64,000 nt of DNA, from NCBI RefSeq assembly GCF_022343685.1, contig NZ_CP092123.1, positions 2,108,001 through 2,172,000 on the forward strand, read 5' to 3'. A program made the translations under genes and the position numbers. The stretch comes from Marinobacterium sediminicola. Its GTDB lineage: Bacteria > Pseudomonadota > Gammaproteobacteria > Pseudomonadales > Balneatricaceae. Below the pieces are notes generated by a model. It made no database searches. It was not told the origin of the DNA and worked only from the letters and a program-made list of their open reading frames with translations. This document shows positions 1 to 9,974 of the stretch, piece by piece (within the stretch, counting starts at the first letter, position 1; each line of letters starts with the position of its first letter).

Positions 1-2
1 TT

Positions 3-455
3 CTGGCCGGTTGCCTGCTGGGCAAATACAACCGGGCACGTGAACTGGGTTTGATGTTGACTATCGATCCCGATAGTCAGATGCGGGACCTGCCACCAGA
101 GCTGCCACGAGAGAAACTGGTCAGCATCATCGGCAACCTGCTCGACAACGCATTCGAGGCCACGCTGAGTCATGGCAGCACACAACCGGTCATCACACTA
201 AGCATGACCGACCTGGGTGATGACCTGATTTTCGAGATTGAGGATCAAGGCCCCGGCATCCCCGCCGAAACCCAGCAACAGATTTTCGCCAAGGGCGTCA
301 CCAGCAAGAGCGAGCCCGGTCACGGCCTGGGGCTGCACCTGGTAAGTACTCAGCTTGAACAGCTTGGCGGGACGCTGACCATCGAACCGGGAACGTCTGC
401 CGGTACTCGTATCACCATCTATATCCCCAAACACCCGGGAGGCATGCATGGTTGA
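3..455 (+). CDS. Sensor histidine kinase, DcuS/CitA family, C-terminal part
   Basis: The reading frame runs in from the window edge, so the sensor and transmembrane parts are missing. What remains is the end of the dimerisation region (LLGKYNRARELG, as in DcuS/CitA/DpiB kinases) and the GHKL ATPase domain: N box IIGNLLDNAFEA, G1 box EDQGPGIPAE and G2 box GHGLGLHL. The internal TTG/ATG at 51-56 is not a start. It would phosphorylate the response regulator whose ATG at 448 lies inside its last codons (8-bp overlap, so translational coupling). CitA/DcuS kinases sense citrate or C4-dicarboxylates; the ligand here cannot be judged because the sensor lies outside the window. Confidence 0.9.
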   Translation: MAGCLLGKYNRARELGLMLTIDPDSQMRDLPPELPREKLVSIIGNLLDNAFEATLSHGSTQPVITLSMTDLGDDLIFEIEDQGPGIPAETQQQIFAKGVTSKSEPGHGLGLHLVSTQLEQLGGTLTIEPGTSAGTRITIYIPKHPGGMHG

Positions 456-1194
456 GCTTATTCGAGTTGTGATCGCTGAAGATGACCCTCAAATTGCCGA
501 AATACAGCAGCGCTTTCTTGACCGCATTCAGGGTTTCGAGCTGGTCGGTATCGCACACAGCCTTGATACCGCAAGGGATCTGGTGGAAGTGCTCAAGCCG
601 GAGCTGCTTCTGCTGGACATCCAGTTTCCCACCGGCACCGGACTGGAGCTGCTGCGCGAGATGCGCATTGATAACAGCGCAACCGATGTCATCCTGATCA
701 CGGCCGCTCGGGAAGTTGATACCCTGAAAGAAGCCCTGCGTGGCGGTGTTTTTGACTACATCCTCAAACCTCTGGTATTTGAACGCCTGCAGGAAGCGCT
801 GCAACACTACCGCGATCATCTCAACCGACTGCACGCGCTGGACTCTTTGGCTCAGGCCGACGTGGACAGCATGCTTCCACGCCGCACATCGAATTCGCCC
901 GACAGCACAGCAAGCACTCCCGCTCCCGCTCCCGGTCCCGGTCCCGGTCCCGGTCCCGGTCAAGAATCCCGCCTACCCAAGGGTATCGACAGCCTCACGC
1001 TGGAAAAGATTCGTGCCGTTTTCACCGGAGAGAAGGAGCCGTTGAGCGCAGAAGAGGTCGGCAACGCCATCGGCGCCAGCCGCACTACCGCCAGACGCTA
1101 TCTGGAATATCTGGTCAGTACCCGAGAGCTCAAGGCAGGCGTCAGCTACGGTACTGTCGGGCGCCCCGAACGTCGCTACCAGCTTGCGCTCTGA
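448..1194 (+). CDS. Response regulator, CitB/DcuR family
   Basis: 248 aa. The receiver domain (residues 5-120) has the acidic pair E11/D12, phospho-acceptor D57 in LLLLDIQFP, T85 and K107 in YILKP. A linker around residues 140-175 carries an unusual Pro-Ala/Pro-Gly dipeptide run encoded by a hexanucleotide repeat. The C-terminal helix-turn-helix (about 180-245, with SAEEVGNAIGASRTTARRYLEYL) is the type found in CitB/DpiA/DcuR regulators. RBS GGGAGG precedes ATG 448. It forms a two-component operon with the upstream kinase, and the family controls uptake and use of di- and tricarboxylates. The target genes are probably upstream of the window. Confidence 0.92.
   Translation: MVELIRVVIAEDDPQIAEIQQRFLDRIQGFELVGIAHSLDTARDLVEVLKPELLLLDIQFPTGTGLELLREMRIDNSATDVILITAAREVDTLKEALRGGVFDYILKPLVFERLQEALQHYRDHLNRLHALDSLAQADVDSMLPRRTSNSPDSTASTPAPAPGPGPGPGPGQESRLPKGIDSLTLEKIRAVFTGEKEPLSAEEVGNAIGASRTTARRYLEYLVSTRELKAGVSYGTVGRPERRYQLAL
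918..959 (+). repeat. In-frame hexanucleotide microsatellite (TCCCGC/TCCCGG x7)
   Basis: Seven consecutive 6-bp units, two TCCCGC then five TCCCGG, encode the Pro-Ala/Pro-Gly linker between the receiver and DNA-binding domains of the response regulator. Gain or loss of a unit keeps the frame and only changes linker length. Confidence 0.9.
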
Positions 1195-1325
1195 GACTGT
1201 CACTCTTCACCTTCAATGCACGTGTATTCACAGCACCGAGGACATAAACACGTTGTGGCTGGGTCTTCCACCCAGCATCGAAAACGTAATGTCCCCGGCA
1301 ACGGCTCTGTTGACTGATCAGTCAG

Positions 1326-1364
1326 AAAACAAAAATGCCCTGTTCTCACAGTGAGCCCAGGGCA
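1326..1364 (-). terminator. Rho-independent terminator of the etf operon
   Basis: On the minus strand a stem TGCCCT...AGGGCA (1336-1364) is followed by TTTTTGTTTT. It lies 27 bp past the etfA stop. The rest of the 1195-1391 gap holds only a short GCTGGGT/ACCCAGC hairpin (1258-1276) after the response regulator. Confidence 0.85.
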
Positions 1365-1391
1365 CGTCGGATGTAGAGCAGGTGCTGAGGA

Positions 1392-2321
1392 TTAGAGCCG
1401 GGATTCAAGCTCCGGCACCGCCTCGAACAGGTCCGCCACCAACCCGTAGTCGGCCACCTGGAAAATCGGCGCTTCTTCATCCTTATTGATCGCCACGATG
1501 ATCTTGGACTCTTTCATCCCGGCCAGATGCTGGATTGCACCGGAGATACCCACGGCGATGTACAGTTCCGGCGCGACAATCTTGCCGGTCTGGCCGACCT
1601 GCATGTCGTTGGGTACGAAACCGGCATCCACCGCGGCACGGGACGCGCCAACCGCCGCACCCAGCTTGTCGGCCAGCTGTTCCAGGAGGGCAAAGTTCTC
1701 GCCGTTGCCCATGCCCCGGCCACCGGACACAACGACCTTGGCAGCGGTCAGCTCGGGACGGTCGGACTGAGCCACTTCCTCGCCGACAAAGGCAGACGTA
1801 CCGGCATCATGAACCGCGCTCAGGTTTTCCACGCGGGCGGAACCACCGGTTTCAGCCGCGGCATCGAAGGCGGTCCCACGCACGGTGATCACCTTGATCG
1901 GGTCCAGTGACTCGACGGTGGCGATGGCATTACCGGCATAGATCGGACGCTTGAAGATGTTCTCGGACTCAACCGCAACGATATCGGACAGCTGCGCCAC
2001 GTCCAGCAGCGCGGCCACACGGGGCATGACGTTCTTGCCAGTGGTGGTTGCTGGGGCGATGAGGTGGCTGTAGTCTCTGCCCAGCTCTGCAACCAACCGA
2101 GACAGGTTTTCAGCCAGTTGGTGGCCGTAGGCCGCGTTATCCGCGACCAGTACCTTGCTGACACCAGCGACCTGTGCAGCAGCTTCAGCCACCGCGCCAC
2201 AGCCTTCGCCTGCGACCAGCAGGTGCAGTTCGCCCCCGATCCGAGACGCGGCGCTGACGGCGTTCAGCGTGGCACCCTTCAGGGTGCGGTTGTCATGTTC
2301 TGCAACGATCAGAATGGCCAT
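1392..2321 (-). CDS. etfA: Electron transfer flavoprotein alpha subunit
   Basis: 309 aa, the usual EtfA/FixB length. The N-terminal half ([24 protein letters not shown]) is the ETF alpha/beta fold; the C-terminal FAD-binding domain shows VVSGGRGMG (about residue 198), [21 protein letters not shown] and the family ending with [16 protein letters not shown]. It forms a soluble FAD heterodimer with EtfB that takes electrons from acyl-CoA dehydrogenases (one is encoded next upstream) and hands them to ETF:ubiquinone oxidoreductase, which is not in the window. It follows etfB with 4 bp between the genes, as usual. Confidence 0.97.
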   Translation of the reverse strand: MAILIVAEHDNRTLKGATLNAVSAASRIGGELHLLVAGEGCGAVAEAAAQVAGVSKVLVADNAAYGHQLAENLSRLVAELGRDYSHLIAPATTTGKNVMPRVAALLDVAQLSDIVAVESENIFKRPIYAGNAIATVESLDPIKVITVRGTAFDAAAETGGSARVENLSAVHDAGTSAFVGEEVAQSDRPELTAAKVVVSGGRGMGNGENFALLEQLADKLGAAVGASRAAVDAGFVPNDMQVGQTGKIVAPELYIAVGISGAIQHLAGMKESKIIVAINKDEEAPIFQVADYGLVADLFEAVPELESRL

Positions 2322-2325
2322 GGAT

Positions 2326-3084
2326 TCACCCCCCTCTGAGTACTTTGGCTTCGTTTTTCAGTTTATCGACCAGCTCGTCCACGCTGCTGACGCGGATCCC
2401 GGCCTGGCGCTCCGCTGGCGGCGTCACGTTCAGCAGTCGGGTATGCGACTTCAGCTCGACGCCCAGATCGGTCGGGGTCTTCACCTCCAGCGGCTTCTTC
2501 TTCGCTTTCATGATGTTCGGCAGCGAGGCGTAGCGCGGCTCATTCAAACGCAGATCGGTGGTGACGATCGCCGGCAGGTTCAGTGCCAGCGTCTGCAGGC
2601 CGCCGTCCACTTCACGGGTGACGTTGACCTTATCGCCGGCAACCTTCACGTCAGACGCAAAGGTCCCCTGCGGCAGGTCCAGCAGCGCGCCCAGCATCTG
2701 TCCGGTCTGGTTGTTGTCGGCATCGATGGACTGCTTGCCCAGAATCACCAGTTGCGGCTGCTCGGCCTCGACCACCTTGGCCAGCAGTTTGGCCACGTTC
2801 AGGGACTCCGGCATCGTGTCGGTTTCGATCTGGATACCTCGGTCAGCGCCCAGCGCCAGCGCGGTACGGATCTGCTCCTGGCACGCCTTGGGGCCGATGG
2901 ATACCACCACGACTTCAGAAGCGGTGCCAGCTTCCTTCAGGCGCACGGCCTCCTCCACGGCGATTTCACAAAAGGGGTTCAGGGCCATTTTGACATTGGC
3001 CAGATCCACGTCGGTGTGGTCCGACTTGACGCGCACCTTGACGTTGTAGTCGATGACGCGCTTGACGGCGACAAGTACTTTCAT
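2326..3084 (-). CDS. etfB: Electron transfer flavoprotein beta subunit
   Basis: 252 aa from ATG 3084, chosen over an in-frame TTG six bases upstream because RBS AGAGAGG lies six bases before this ATG. The start [20 protein letters not shown] and the beta signature VRLKEAG...VVVSIG are typical; the AMP-binding part includes LGADRGI and [21 protein letters not shown]. First gene of the etfBA operon and obligate partner of EtfA. A gap of about 150 bp separates it from the acyl-CoA dehydrogenase transcribed in the same direction. Confidence 0.97.
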   Translation of the reverse strand: MKVLVAVKRVIDYNVKVRVKSDHTDVDLANVKMALNPFCEIAVEEAVRLKEAGTASEVVVVSIGPKACQEQIRTALALGADRGIQIETDTMPESLNVAKLLAKVVEAEQPQLVILGKQSIDADNNQTGQMLGALLDLPQGTFASDVKVAGDKVNVTREVDGGLQTLALNLPAIVTTDLRLNEPRYASLPNIMKAKKKPLEVKTPTDLGVELKSHTRLLNVTPPAERQAGIRVSSVDELVDKLKNEAKVLRGG

Positions 3085-3237
3085 GCTCAACCTCTCTTAC
3101 CGATGGGCCTTTAAACCCATCGCTCATTTCGTTCTTGTTATCCCTGCAAAACAGCCTTTCCAGCTGAGCTGGCTCAGGGTATTGACGGCAGTGGTCTGAG
3201 AAAGTCGACCACCACTACATTCAGGGGACACGCTTGG

Positions 3238-5016
3238 TCAGAACTGGTCTTCATTCAGTGCCATAATGCTGCCGCTACCGGCCTGAATCGCTTCAAGGCT
3301 GGCCTGAGTGCGGGGCAACAGCTGCTCGGAAAAGAATTGGGCTGTGACGAGCTTGGCCTTCAAGTATTCAGGATCACCCTTTCCCGCACCGAGGAGTGTC
3401 TGTGCACGCAAGGCCGAGTGCCCCATCAGCCAGCCCCCACAGAGGTAGCCAAACAGCATCATGAACTGGACGCTCACGCTGCCAGCAGCCGAAGGATCGC
3501 TGGAGGCATTGTCCAGCAACCAGCGACGGGCAGCCTGACCGGCGTCCAGCGCCTTGCGCAGCGCACGGCCCTGAGCGGCCAAGGTCGCCTGATCTTCTAG
3601 CGCCATCACAGTCTGTTCGATCTCGGTCATGAGTTCCGCCAGCGATTCGCCTCGGTTCAGCAGGGTTTTACGCCCTACCAGATCCAGCGCCTGAATACCG
3701 GTGGTACCTTCGTAGATGGTCAGGATGCGGGCATCTCGGTAGTGCTGGGCCGAACCGGTTTCCTCGATAAAGCCCATCCCGCCATTGATCTGGGTACCCA
3801 GATAAGTCACCTCCTGCGCCAGCTCAGTACACCACCCCTTGACGATCGGGGTCAGCAGTTCCAGCCTTGCCAACGCCTTGCGCCGAGTCGCTTCATCCTG
3901 AGCGCGACCGGCACGATCCACGGAAGCCGCGCCGACCAATGCCACGCAGCGCATCGCCTCAATGGAGGACTTCATCTGCATCAGCATGCGACGCACATCG
4001 GGGAATTTGATGATCGAGAAACGGCTGCCATCCCGGTTTGTACCCTGCAGGCGCTCCTTGGCGTACGCCAATGCCTGCTGGTAGGAACGCTCGGCAATGG
4101 CTACGCCCTGCAGCCCGACAGCCTGGCGGGCACAGTTCATCATGGTGAACATGCAGGACAGCCCCTTATGAGGTTCGCCGACCAGATAGCCGATCGCTCC
4201 TTCATTGTCACCGTAGCTCATGACACAGGTAGGGCTGCCATGAATGCCCAGCTTGTGTTCAACGGAGACACAATGAACATCGTTGCGCTTACCAGGGTGG
4301 CCGTTTTCGTCCAGCAGGAACTTGGGTACTACAAACAGGGAAATGCCTTTCACTCCGGCCGGTGCATCCGGCAAACGTGCCAGTACCAGATGGATAATAT
4401 TTCCGGTCATCTGATGATCACCCCAGGTGATGAAGATTTTCTGGCCGATGATTCGGTAATGGTCCTCTTCGGGTACGGCCCGGGTCTTGATCGCAGCCAG
4501 ATCGGTACCCGCATCCGGCTCGGTAAGATTCATGGTGCCGGTCCACTCGCCAGAGATCATCTTCGGCAGCCAGGTCTGCTTCAGTTCGTCAGACCCATGG
4601 TGGGAGATCGCCTCTACCGCACCTTGAGTCAGCAGCGGACAGAGCCCGAAAGAGAGGTTCGCGGACTGCCAGATTTCATTCACCGCCGTTCCCAGTACGT
4701 TAGGCAGTCCCTGGCCGCCAAACGCCTCATCAGCGATCAGCGAGTTCCAGCCACCTTCGGCAAATTGACGGTAGGCCTGCTTGAAACCCGACGTCTCTTC
4801 AACGCCTTTCTCAGTCAGTTTGACGCCCTGAGTATCACCGACCACATTCAGCGGTGACAGGACAGCCGATCCGAACTTGCCCGCTTCCGTCAGAATTGCC
4901 GAGGCCAATTCGGCATTGATCTCCTCGAAGCCGCTTTCATGACAGAGATCATCGAGACCGACCACCTCATTCAACACAAACTCGGTGTCCTTCAGGGGAT
5001 GCTTGTATTCGCTCAT
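3238..5016 (-). CDS. Acyl-CoA dehydrogenase, DmdC/FadE5-like long form
   Basis: 592 aa from ATG 5016 (RBS CAGGAG, 8-base spacing; an in-frame codon at 5040 is less likely). Longer than the roughly 380-aa classical enzymes because of the C-terminal extension shared with 3-methylmercaptopropionyl-CoA dehydrogenase (DmdC) and related FadE proteins. Visible motifs are TEPDAGTDL (165-173), the FAD/substrate region GQKIFITWGDH (191-201) and IYEGTTGIQALDL with E436 as the likely catalytic base. It oxidises an acyl-CoA to the enoyl-CoA and passes electrons to ETF, encoded just downstream. Substrate cannot be set from sequence: a medium/long-chain acyl-CoA, aryl-acyl-CoA or MMPA-CoA all occur in this subfamily. 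No other dmd gene is nearby. Confidence 0.88.
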   Translation of the reverse strand: MSEYKHPLKDTEFVLNEVVGLDDLCHESGFEEINAELASAILTEAGKFGSAVLSPLNVVGDTQGVKLTEKGVEETSGFKQAYRQFAEGGWNSLIADEAFGGQGLPNVLGTAVNEIWQSANLSFGLCPLLTQGAVEAISHHGSDELKQTWLPKMISGEWTGTMNLTEPDAGTDLAAIKTRAVPEEDHYRIIGQKIFITWGDHQMTGNIIHLVLARLPDAPAGVKGISLFVVPKFLLDENGHPGKRNDVHCVSVEHKLGIHGSPTCVMSYGDNEGAIGYLVGEPHKGLSCMFTMMNCARQAVGLQGVAIAERSYQQALAYAKERLQGTNRDGSRFSIIKFPDVRRMLMQMKSSIEAMRCVALVGAASVDRAGRAQDEATRRKALARLELLTPIVKGWCTELAQEVTYLGTQINGGMGFIEETGSAQHYRDARILTIYEGTTGIQALDLVGRKTLLNRGESLAELMTEIEQTVMALEDQATLAAQGRALRKALDAGQAARRWLLDNASSDPSAAGSVSVQFMMLFGYLCGGWLMGHSALRAQTLLGAGKGDPEYLKAKLVTAQFFSEQLLPRTQASLEAIQAGSGSIMALNEDQF

Positions 5017-5286
5017 CGCTTCTGCTCCTGGATTCCGCAAGGCTCGGAACCTCTGTCATCATGCGTGCTCTCTGCCTTGGAGTTGAACAACTGGCCATTA
5101 AATGCTGAGCCCGGCATTCGTTTCCCGTACCTGAAAGCTCGCTATCAAAATGTCCAGCCAGTGTCCCGATATGCGGTCTGGTCAACAATAACCAATTCAG
5201 CCCGATACTTAACATTTTCGGACACTTTGCCTAAACTCTATATACCTGCTCAACACTCTGGCCTCGAAGGACTACCCTAAACGGAC

Positions 5287-6291
5287 ATGCGCAACGACCG
5301 TCATTCAGTCTCAACCCACTTTGCTCGTACCATGATCGCGGCGGCGAAGCGGCATCACCTGGACCATGACACATTGCTGCAGGACGCCGGGCTGACTGAG
5401 CAGCTGATCAACACGCCGGGACTTCGAATCACACCAGAACAGTTGAGCCGCCTGACACAGGGGATATGGCGTCAGGCTGATGACGAGTTTCTTTGTATGG
5501 GGAGTCGGCCCTCCCGACATGGCGTGTTTGCACTGATGGCGAAACAGGTCGTGCGTTGCCGCACGCTCCGACCGGTGCTCTACAATATGAGCAGGTTCTA
5601 TAACCTGGTCGGTGATGCGTTCAGGCTGGAGTTCAGAGTTGAAGAAAATACCGCTTCATTTTCGCTGACGTTAATTGAACCGGATAAGGACCCGGATTTT
5701 ACCTTACGTGAGTTTATGCTGTTGCTCCTGCACCGTTTCCCCAGCTGGCTCATCGGCCAGAAGATCCCCTTGCGTTATGTCACTCTCGACTTTCCAGCCC
5801 CTGCGCACAGGGAAGAGCATCGGCTGATGTACCCCTGCGAAGTGCTGTACCGCCAGCCAACGAACAGCTTCGTGTTCGATGCTGACCTGCTTAACGCGCC
5901 GGTTGTCCAGACATCTCACACTCTGAGAGCGTATCTGCGCTCACTGCCGCTGGACTGGTTCAAGCGGCAGGCCTACTACTCGGTCTATACCCGGCGGGTG
6001 ATGGATTACCTGGAGAGCAGCGATGACCTTGCCGCAGCCTGCATGGAAGTCGTTTCGGCCGAGCTTCATATGACCTCTCGTACCCTCAGGCGCAAGCTGA
6101 CCGACGAGGGCACCAGTTTTCAGGAGCTTAAAGACGGCGTACGCCGCGATACCGCCATTCACCTGCTCAGCCAATCGTCACTGCCGATTTCTCAGATATC
6201 GCGCCGACTGGGCTTTTCCGAGCCAGCTGCGTTCACCCGCGCCTTCAAGCAATGGACAGGCGTGTCACCCAGCCTCTATCGACAAGCATGA
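5287..6291 (+). CDS. AraC-family transcriptional regulator (Arabinose_bd type)
   Basis: 334 aa. The N-terminal two thirds (about 20-200) is the arabinose-binding-like domain of OruR/ArgR-type AraC regulators; the C-terminal HTH pair covers about 235-330, with MTSRTLRRKLTDEGTSFQELKDGVRRDTAIHLL and ISRRLGFSEPAAFTRAFKQWTGVSPSLYR. It is divergent from the acyl-CoA dehydrogenase across a 270-bp gap and is followed in the same direction by the nitrilase. Either neighbour could be its target. The effector is unknown. Confidence 0.9.
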   Translation: MRNDRHSVSTHFARTMIAAAKRHHLDHDTLLQDAGLTEQLINTPGLRITPEQLSRLTQGIWRQADDEFLCMGSRPSRHGVFALMAKQVVRCRTLRPVLYNMSRFYNLVGDAFRLEFRVEENTASFSLTLIEPDKDPDFTLREFMLLLLHRFPSWLIGQKIPLRYVTLDFPAPAHREEHRLMYPCEVLYRQPTNSFVFDADLLNAPVVQTSHTLRAYLRSLPLDWFKRQAYYSVYTRRVMDYLESSDDLAAACMEVVSAELHMTSRTLRRKLTDEGTSFQELKDGVRRDTAIHLLSQSSLPISQISRRLGFSEPAAFTRAFKQWTGVSPSLYRQA

Positions 6292-6423
6292 TCGCAAGTC
6301 TTCGCATCTGCGACTTTGACAGCCCATCATGATCCACTAGGCTTAGAACATACTCTCGGACAGCCTCATGCTGTTTCTCCCTGGCTGCACCCTTCTAATC
6401 TAAGAAGTATGGGGAGGCTCAAT

Positions 6424-7377
6424 ATGGCCTCATCAATCAAGGTTGCCATCGTCCAAAAGCCCCCCGTCTGGCTGGATCTCCCCGCGACACTGGCAGCAGC
6501 GACTGAATCCTTGCAGGAAGCCGCTAATCAGGGTGCGCAGCTGGTCATGTTCCCGGAAGCCTACCTGACCGGCTACCCGACGTGGATATGGCGACTCAAA
6601 CCGGGCGGCGACATGGCGCTGGGCAATCAGCTGCATAGTCGCCTGCGGCAGAATGCCGTCGATCTGGCTCATGGAGACCTGGACAGCTTTCGTGAAGCGG
6701 TCAAGACATCCGGTACCGTAGTCGTCATTGGCATGCATGAACTCGATTCACACTATAGCGGTACGACCCTGTTCAATTCTGTGGCCGTTATCGACAGTGA
6801 TGGCAAGCTGTTGAATGTGCATCGAAAACTGATGCCAACCAACCCTGAACGCATGGTCTGGGGCATGGGAGATGCATCAGGGCTGAAAGTGGTCGACACA
6901 GCGGTCGGACGGATCGGTTGCTTGATCTGTTGGGAAAGTTACATGCCGCTGGCCCGATTTGCCCTCTATGCGCAAAATATCGAGCTGTACCTGGCCCCTA
7001 CCTGGGATTCTGGCGAAACCTGGCGGGCCTCGATGAATCATATTGCCCGTGAGGGAGGTTGCTACGTACTCAGCACGGCAACCGCTGTTCAGGGGAGCGA
7101 CCTTCCAGAGAGCTTCCCTGAACGTGACCGACTGTTCACACCGGATGAATGGATCAACCCTGGCGATGCCGTGGTGATCAAGCCCTTCGGTGGTGTGATT
7201 GCCGGCCCTCTGCATCAGGAGAAGGCAATTCTTTACGCCGATATCGACCTGGAAGAGGCGCGGGCGGCAAGAAAAGCGCTTGATGTCAGCGGGCATTACA
7301 ACCGCCCCGACCTGTTCAAGCTTGAAGTGAATCGCCAAGTCATACCGCCCGTGCATTTTAACGACGATCCGGGATAA
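6424..7377 (+). CDS. Nitrilase (carbon-nitrogen hydrolase family)
   Basis: 317 aa from ATG 6424, which has RBS GGGAGG six bases upstream; the open frame back to 6316 lacks family sequence. The Glu-Lys-Cys triad is visible: E45 in FPEAYLTGYP, K135 in HRKLMPT and C169 in CLICWESYMPL. The CWE(S/N)YMPL context is typical of true nitrilases (R-CN to carboxylic acid plus ammonia) rather than amidases. Cytoplasmic, expected to form spiral oligomers. The acyl or aryl side of the substrate cannot be told. An AraC regulator lies directly upstream. Confidence 0.88.
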   Translation: MASSIKVAIVQKPPVWLDLPATLAAATESLQEAANQGAQLVMFPEAYLTGYPTWIWRLKPGGDMALGNQLHSRLRQNAVDLAHGDLDSFREAVKTSGTVVVIGMHELDSHYSGTTLFNSVAVIDSDGKLLNVHRKLMPTNPERMVWGMGDASGLKVVDTAVGRIGCLICWESYMPLARFALYAQNIELYLAPTWDSGETWRASMNHIAREGGCYVLSTATAVQGSDLPESFPERDRLFTPDEWINPGDAVVIKPFGGVIAGPLHQEKAILYADIDLEEARAARKALDVSGHYNRPDLFKLEVNRQVIPPVHFNDDPG

Positions 7378-7441
7378 ATGTTCGATTGGGGGGTACCCCC
7401 CACTTCCAGGCGAAGTTCAGACAGTGCATTCATTAACCGCT

Positions 7442-9733
7442 TCAGGGCTTTAAGACCGTTATGCGGGTGCCATCACTGTCTGCATCCGGGTCGAAATTCA
7501 GTTCTGCATTATACGAGCTGGTTGCACGGATACGGGTAACGGTAAAGGTCACCTGCCCCTCCCGCTTTCGAATTCCAGCATGACTGACTCGACAGCGCCC
7601 TGAGGTATCCGTTGTACAGGCGGATGATACGGCACCGGCCAATGACCAGGTACCTTCAACGACAGCGCCCGCAACCAGCTCTCCGGTATCACGTACCTCA
7701 GCCTCCACATCCGCTGTCCAGGTTCCCCCCTGACTTGAGGCGTAGGCATCAAGATCCGAAATATGACTGCCATTACCGGATGGTGTGGAGCCTTGAACAC
7801 TAACCTGAACTTCCTGACTGTCGCTACTGTTGTTACCACTGTCAGTCACCCTGGCAACCAGTGAGTGAAGACTGCCACCGGCCAGTGGAGCCGTATCCCA
7901 GTCATACTCGAAATAGCCCGTCTGCGCATTGAAGGTGGCGCCATGCGCGATCCCATCAATCACCAATTCAACATCCAGGGTGTTCACAGGATCGAGATCG
8001 TCAGTTGCGCTGACTTGCACCCTGACCAGCCCGGTAACAGTTGCTCCGTCCAACGGATTGATAATGGATGCACTGGGTGGATTATCTGCGGGACCTGACC
8101 CTGCTCCCCCACAGACAATATCCGTCAGGCCCACTGCGATCCAGGCATCGGCCGTAGAGACTCTCTGCGGGGAGTCTTTACCAAAGCGTGCCGATGCAAT
8201 GGCTTCTGTCGCGGCACGGGCCTCACACATGTCCGCATCAGCGTTCAGACCGATGAAAGCGAGAAAGAAAACCTGTTCTGCATCTGCAAGACCAATCCCG
8301 GCAACCGTTCGGTCATTGTCCTGCCGATCCAGCAGATCATCACAGTGCGCAGAGGCATGATCAGCCTTACTGGCGCAACTGGCATTCAAGGTCAGAGTGC
8401 CCATCGGTTGCGCCAATAAGTAATAGGCATGGTTGGGAATGGCACTGTTCCAGTGCACACCGCCATTATCACTGGTTCCGGTGTAACGCTCACTGTAATG
8501 GTCAATCTTCAGGCCATCCTCTTCAGGATCAGCCATGTTACGGAATCCGGGCATGGCATCTCCGGTGCGGTCAAAATCCTCACCAATCAGCCAGTCCGGA
8601 CACAACACGTCACCAACGCCGGAGCAATCGCCCTCGCCCGGCTCGATGAAGAGCAGCTCAACACTGGTTGCCATGATGTCGGAAAAGGATTCGTTTAGAG
8701 CCCCCGATTCGTTCTGATAAATAAGGCCAGAGGTGTACTCGGTGACCGCATGGGTGAATTCATGCACGGCCACATCCAGGGATGTCAGCTCGTCATAGTC
8801 AACGCCGTCACCATCACCAAACGCCAGATAACTGCCATTCCAGAAGGCATTGACATAGTTCTTGGTGTAGTGGGCATGCACCTCCAACGGCATGGGGTGA
8901 AAGACGCCCAGATTGAAGCCGTGAGTGTCACGGAAGTAGTCATCAGCCAGATTGACGTAATAATGGGCATCGACAAGAGCCCCCTGTCCCGGTGACTCAC
9001 GTCCTTCCGTGATCCACTCATCGTTGCTGTCCGCAGCGACCGGACCCAGAAACGGACGGCGGGTAGAGCCCTGATCGTGGGTGACCACACGCGCATTCAA
9101 GAGCAGATATCCGCTGCCGGAAGGCGTCGTCAGGCCGGCCAGGTCCTTGATATCGGCTGTGATGCCGCCGGGAAAATCAAAGTGCGCACCCTGACCGCAG
9201 GGGGCTGACAGGCGACCTGCGCACTCGGTCATCAAAGCGTCATAACGATTCAGGACTGCTGCCGAACCAGCATCGATCCAGTGTACCCAGCGGCTATTCG
9301 GCCGGCGGCTCTCAATACGATAAAAATATCGACCGCTGGCAGGGTCAATCATCAGCTCTGCACGCCGATCCAGATCCGGGCCGATATCAGGATCTACCGC
9401 CGCCATCGCCTGCGCTCGGCTGATGCCGACCCGATTGACGGGGAGAACTTTCGGGTAATGCGCGCCGATCACCGGTTCGACCTCGGTGCTTGGATTACGG
9501 TACAGGGTAATCTGTCCACCCAATACACGGGCATTGCCGTGGTATTGCTGATAACGCTCGAAGGACAGCCCGCCCTGCAGCTTGAACGTCCTTTCAAGCC
9601 GCATGTCCGGCGGCAAGTTGTAAGCCTCCGCTTTTGCTCCAGCCTCGGCGATAGAAGCCGACTGTGCCGACGTCATAGTGACTAGAAACAGGAGAACACT
9701 CGAAACGATCAGGAGAAGGTGCCGCGTGATCAT
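7442..9733 (-). CDS. Secreted M4-family (thermolysin-like) metallopeptidase
   Basis: 763 aa. Signal peptide at residues 1-26 (ends TSAQSA), FTP/PepSY-type propeptide to about 180, then the peptidase. Zinc site HEFTH at 324-328 and E348 in ALNESFSD reproduce the thermolysin spacing (20 residues from second His to Glu); the transition-state His is H427 in GGVHWNSAIPNHAYYLL. After about residue 555 come Ig/cadherin-like segments (SIINPLDGATVTGLVRVQVSATDD and a final beta domain), as in large vibrio and marine proteases; these may aid secretion or substrate binding and are often cleaved. RBS AAGG precedes ATG 9733. Probably exported by type II secretion to degrade external protein. Confidence 0.93.
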   Translation of the reverse strand: MITRHLLLIVSSVLLFLVTMTSAQSASIAEAGAKAEAYNLPPDMRLERTFKLQGGLSFERYQQYHGNARVLGGQITLYRNPSTEVEPVIGAHYPKVLPVNRVGISRAQAMAAVDPDIGPDLDRRAELMIDPASGRYFYRIESRRPNSRWVHWIDAGSAAVLNRYDALMTECAGRLSAPCGQGAHFDFPGGITADIKDLAGLTTPSGSGYLLLNARVVTHDQGSTRRPFLGPVAADSNDEWITEGRESPGQGALVDAHYYVNLADDYFRDTHGFNLGVFHPMPLEVHAHYTKNYVNAFWNGSYLAFGDGDGVDYDELTSLDVAVHEFTHAVTEYTSGLIYQNESGALNESFSDIMATSVELLFIEPGEGDCSGVGDVLCPDWLIGEDFDRTGDAMPGFRNMADPEEDGLKIDHYSERYTGTSDNGGVHWNSAIPNHAYYLLAQPMGTLTLNASCASKADHASAHCDDLLDRQDNDRTVAGIGLADAEQVFFLAFIGLNADADMCEARAATEAIASARFGKDSPQRVSTADAWIAVGLTDIVCGGAGSGPADNPPSASIINPLDGATVTGLVRVQVSATDDLDPVNTLDVELVIDGIAHGATFNAQTGYFEYDWDTAPLAGGSLHSLVARVTDSGNNSSDSQEVQVSVQGSTPSGNGSHISDLDAYASSQGGTWTADVEAEVRDTGELVAGAVVEGTWSLAGAVSSACTTDTSGRCRVSHAGIRKREGQVTFTVTRIRATSSYNAELNFDPDADSDGTRITVLKP

Positions 9734-9974
9734 GACAGGATGCCTTTTTTGACCTCGAGATCAGGTGGAACTCTCCCGAACTCGATACCCGCTATCAAGG
9801 ACGCGCCCTTCCCATGCTACCTGAAGGCTCCTGCCAAAACGTCCGGCCTGCATTGAATATAGCAACCCCTGTAGAGCTTGCGTCGGCAGAAGCAGTGAAA
9901 TACGGATCGAAAGAGAATTAACTCAGGCGGTTTTTTGAGAGGAGGCTGTAAGAAAGACTGCATGGTGACAGGCA

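Noticed and set aside
3238-5016. DMSP demethylation pathway (dmdC)
   Set aside because: The protein has DmdC-like length, but no dmdA, dmdB or dmdD lies nearby and the same architecture is common in other fatty or aryl acyl-CoA dehydrogenases.
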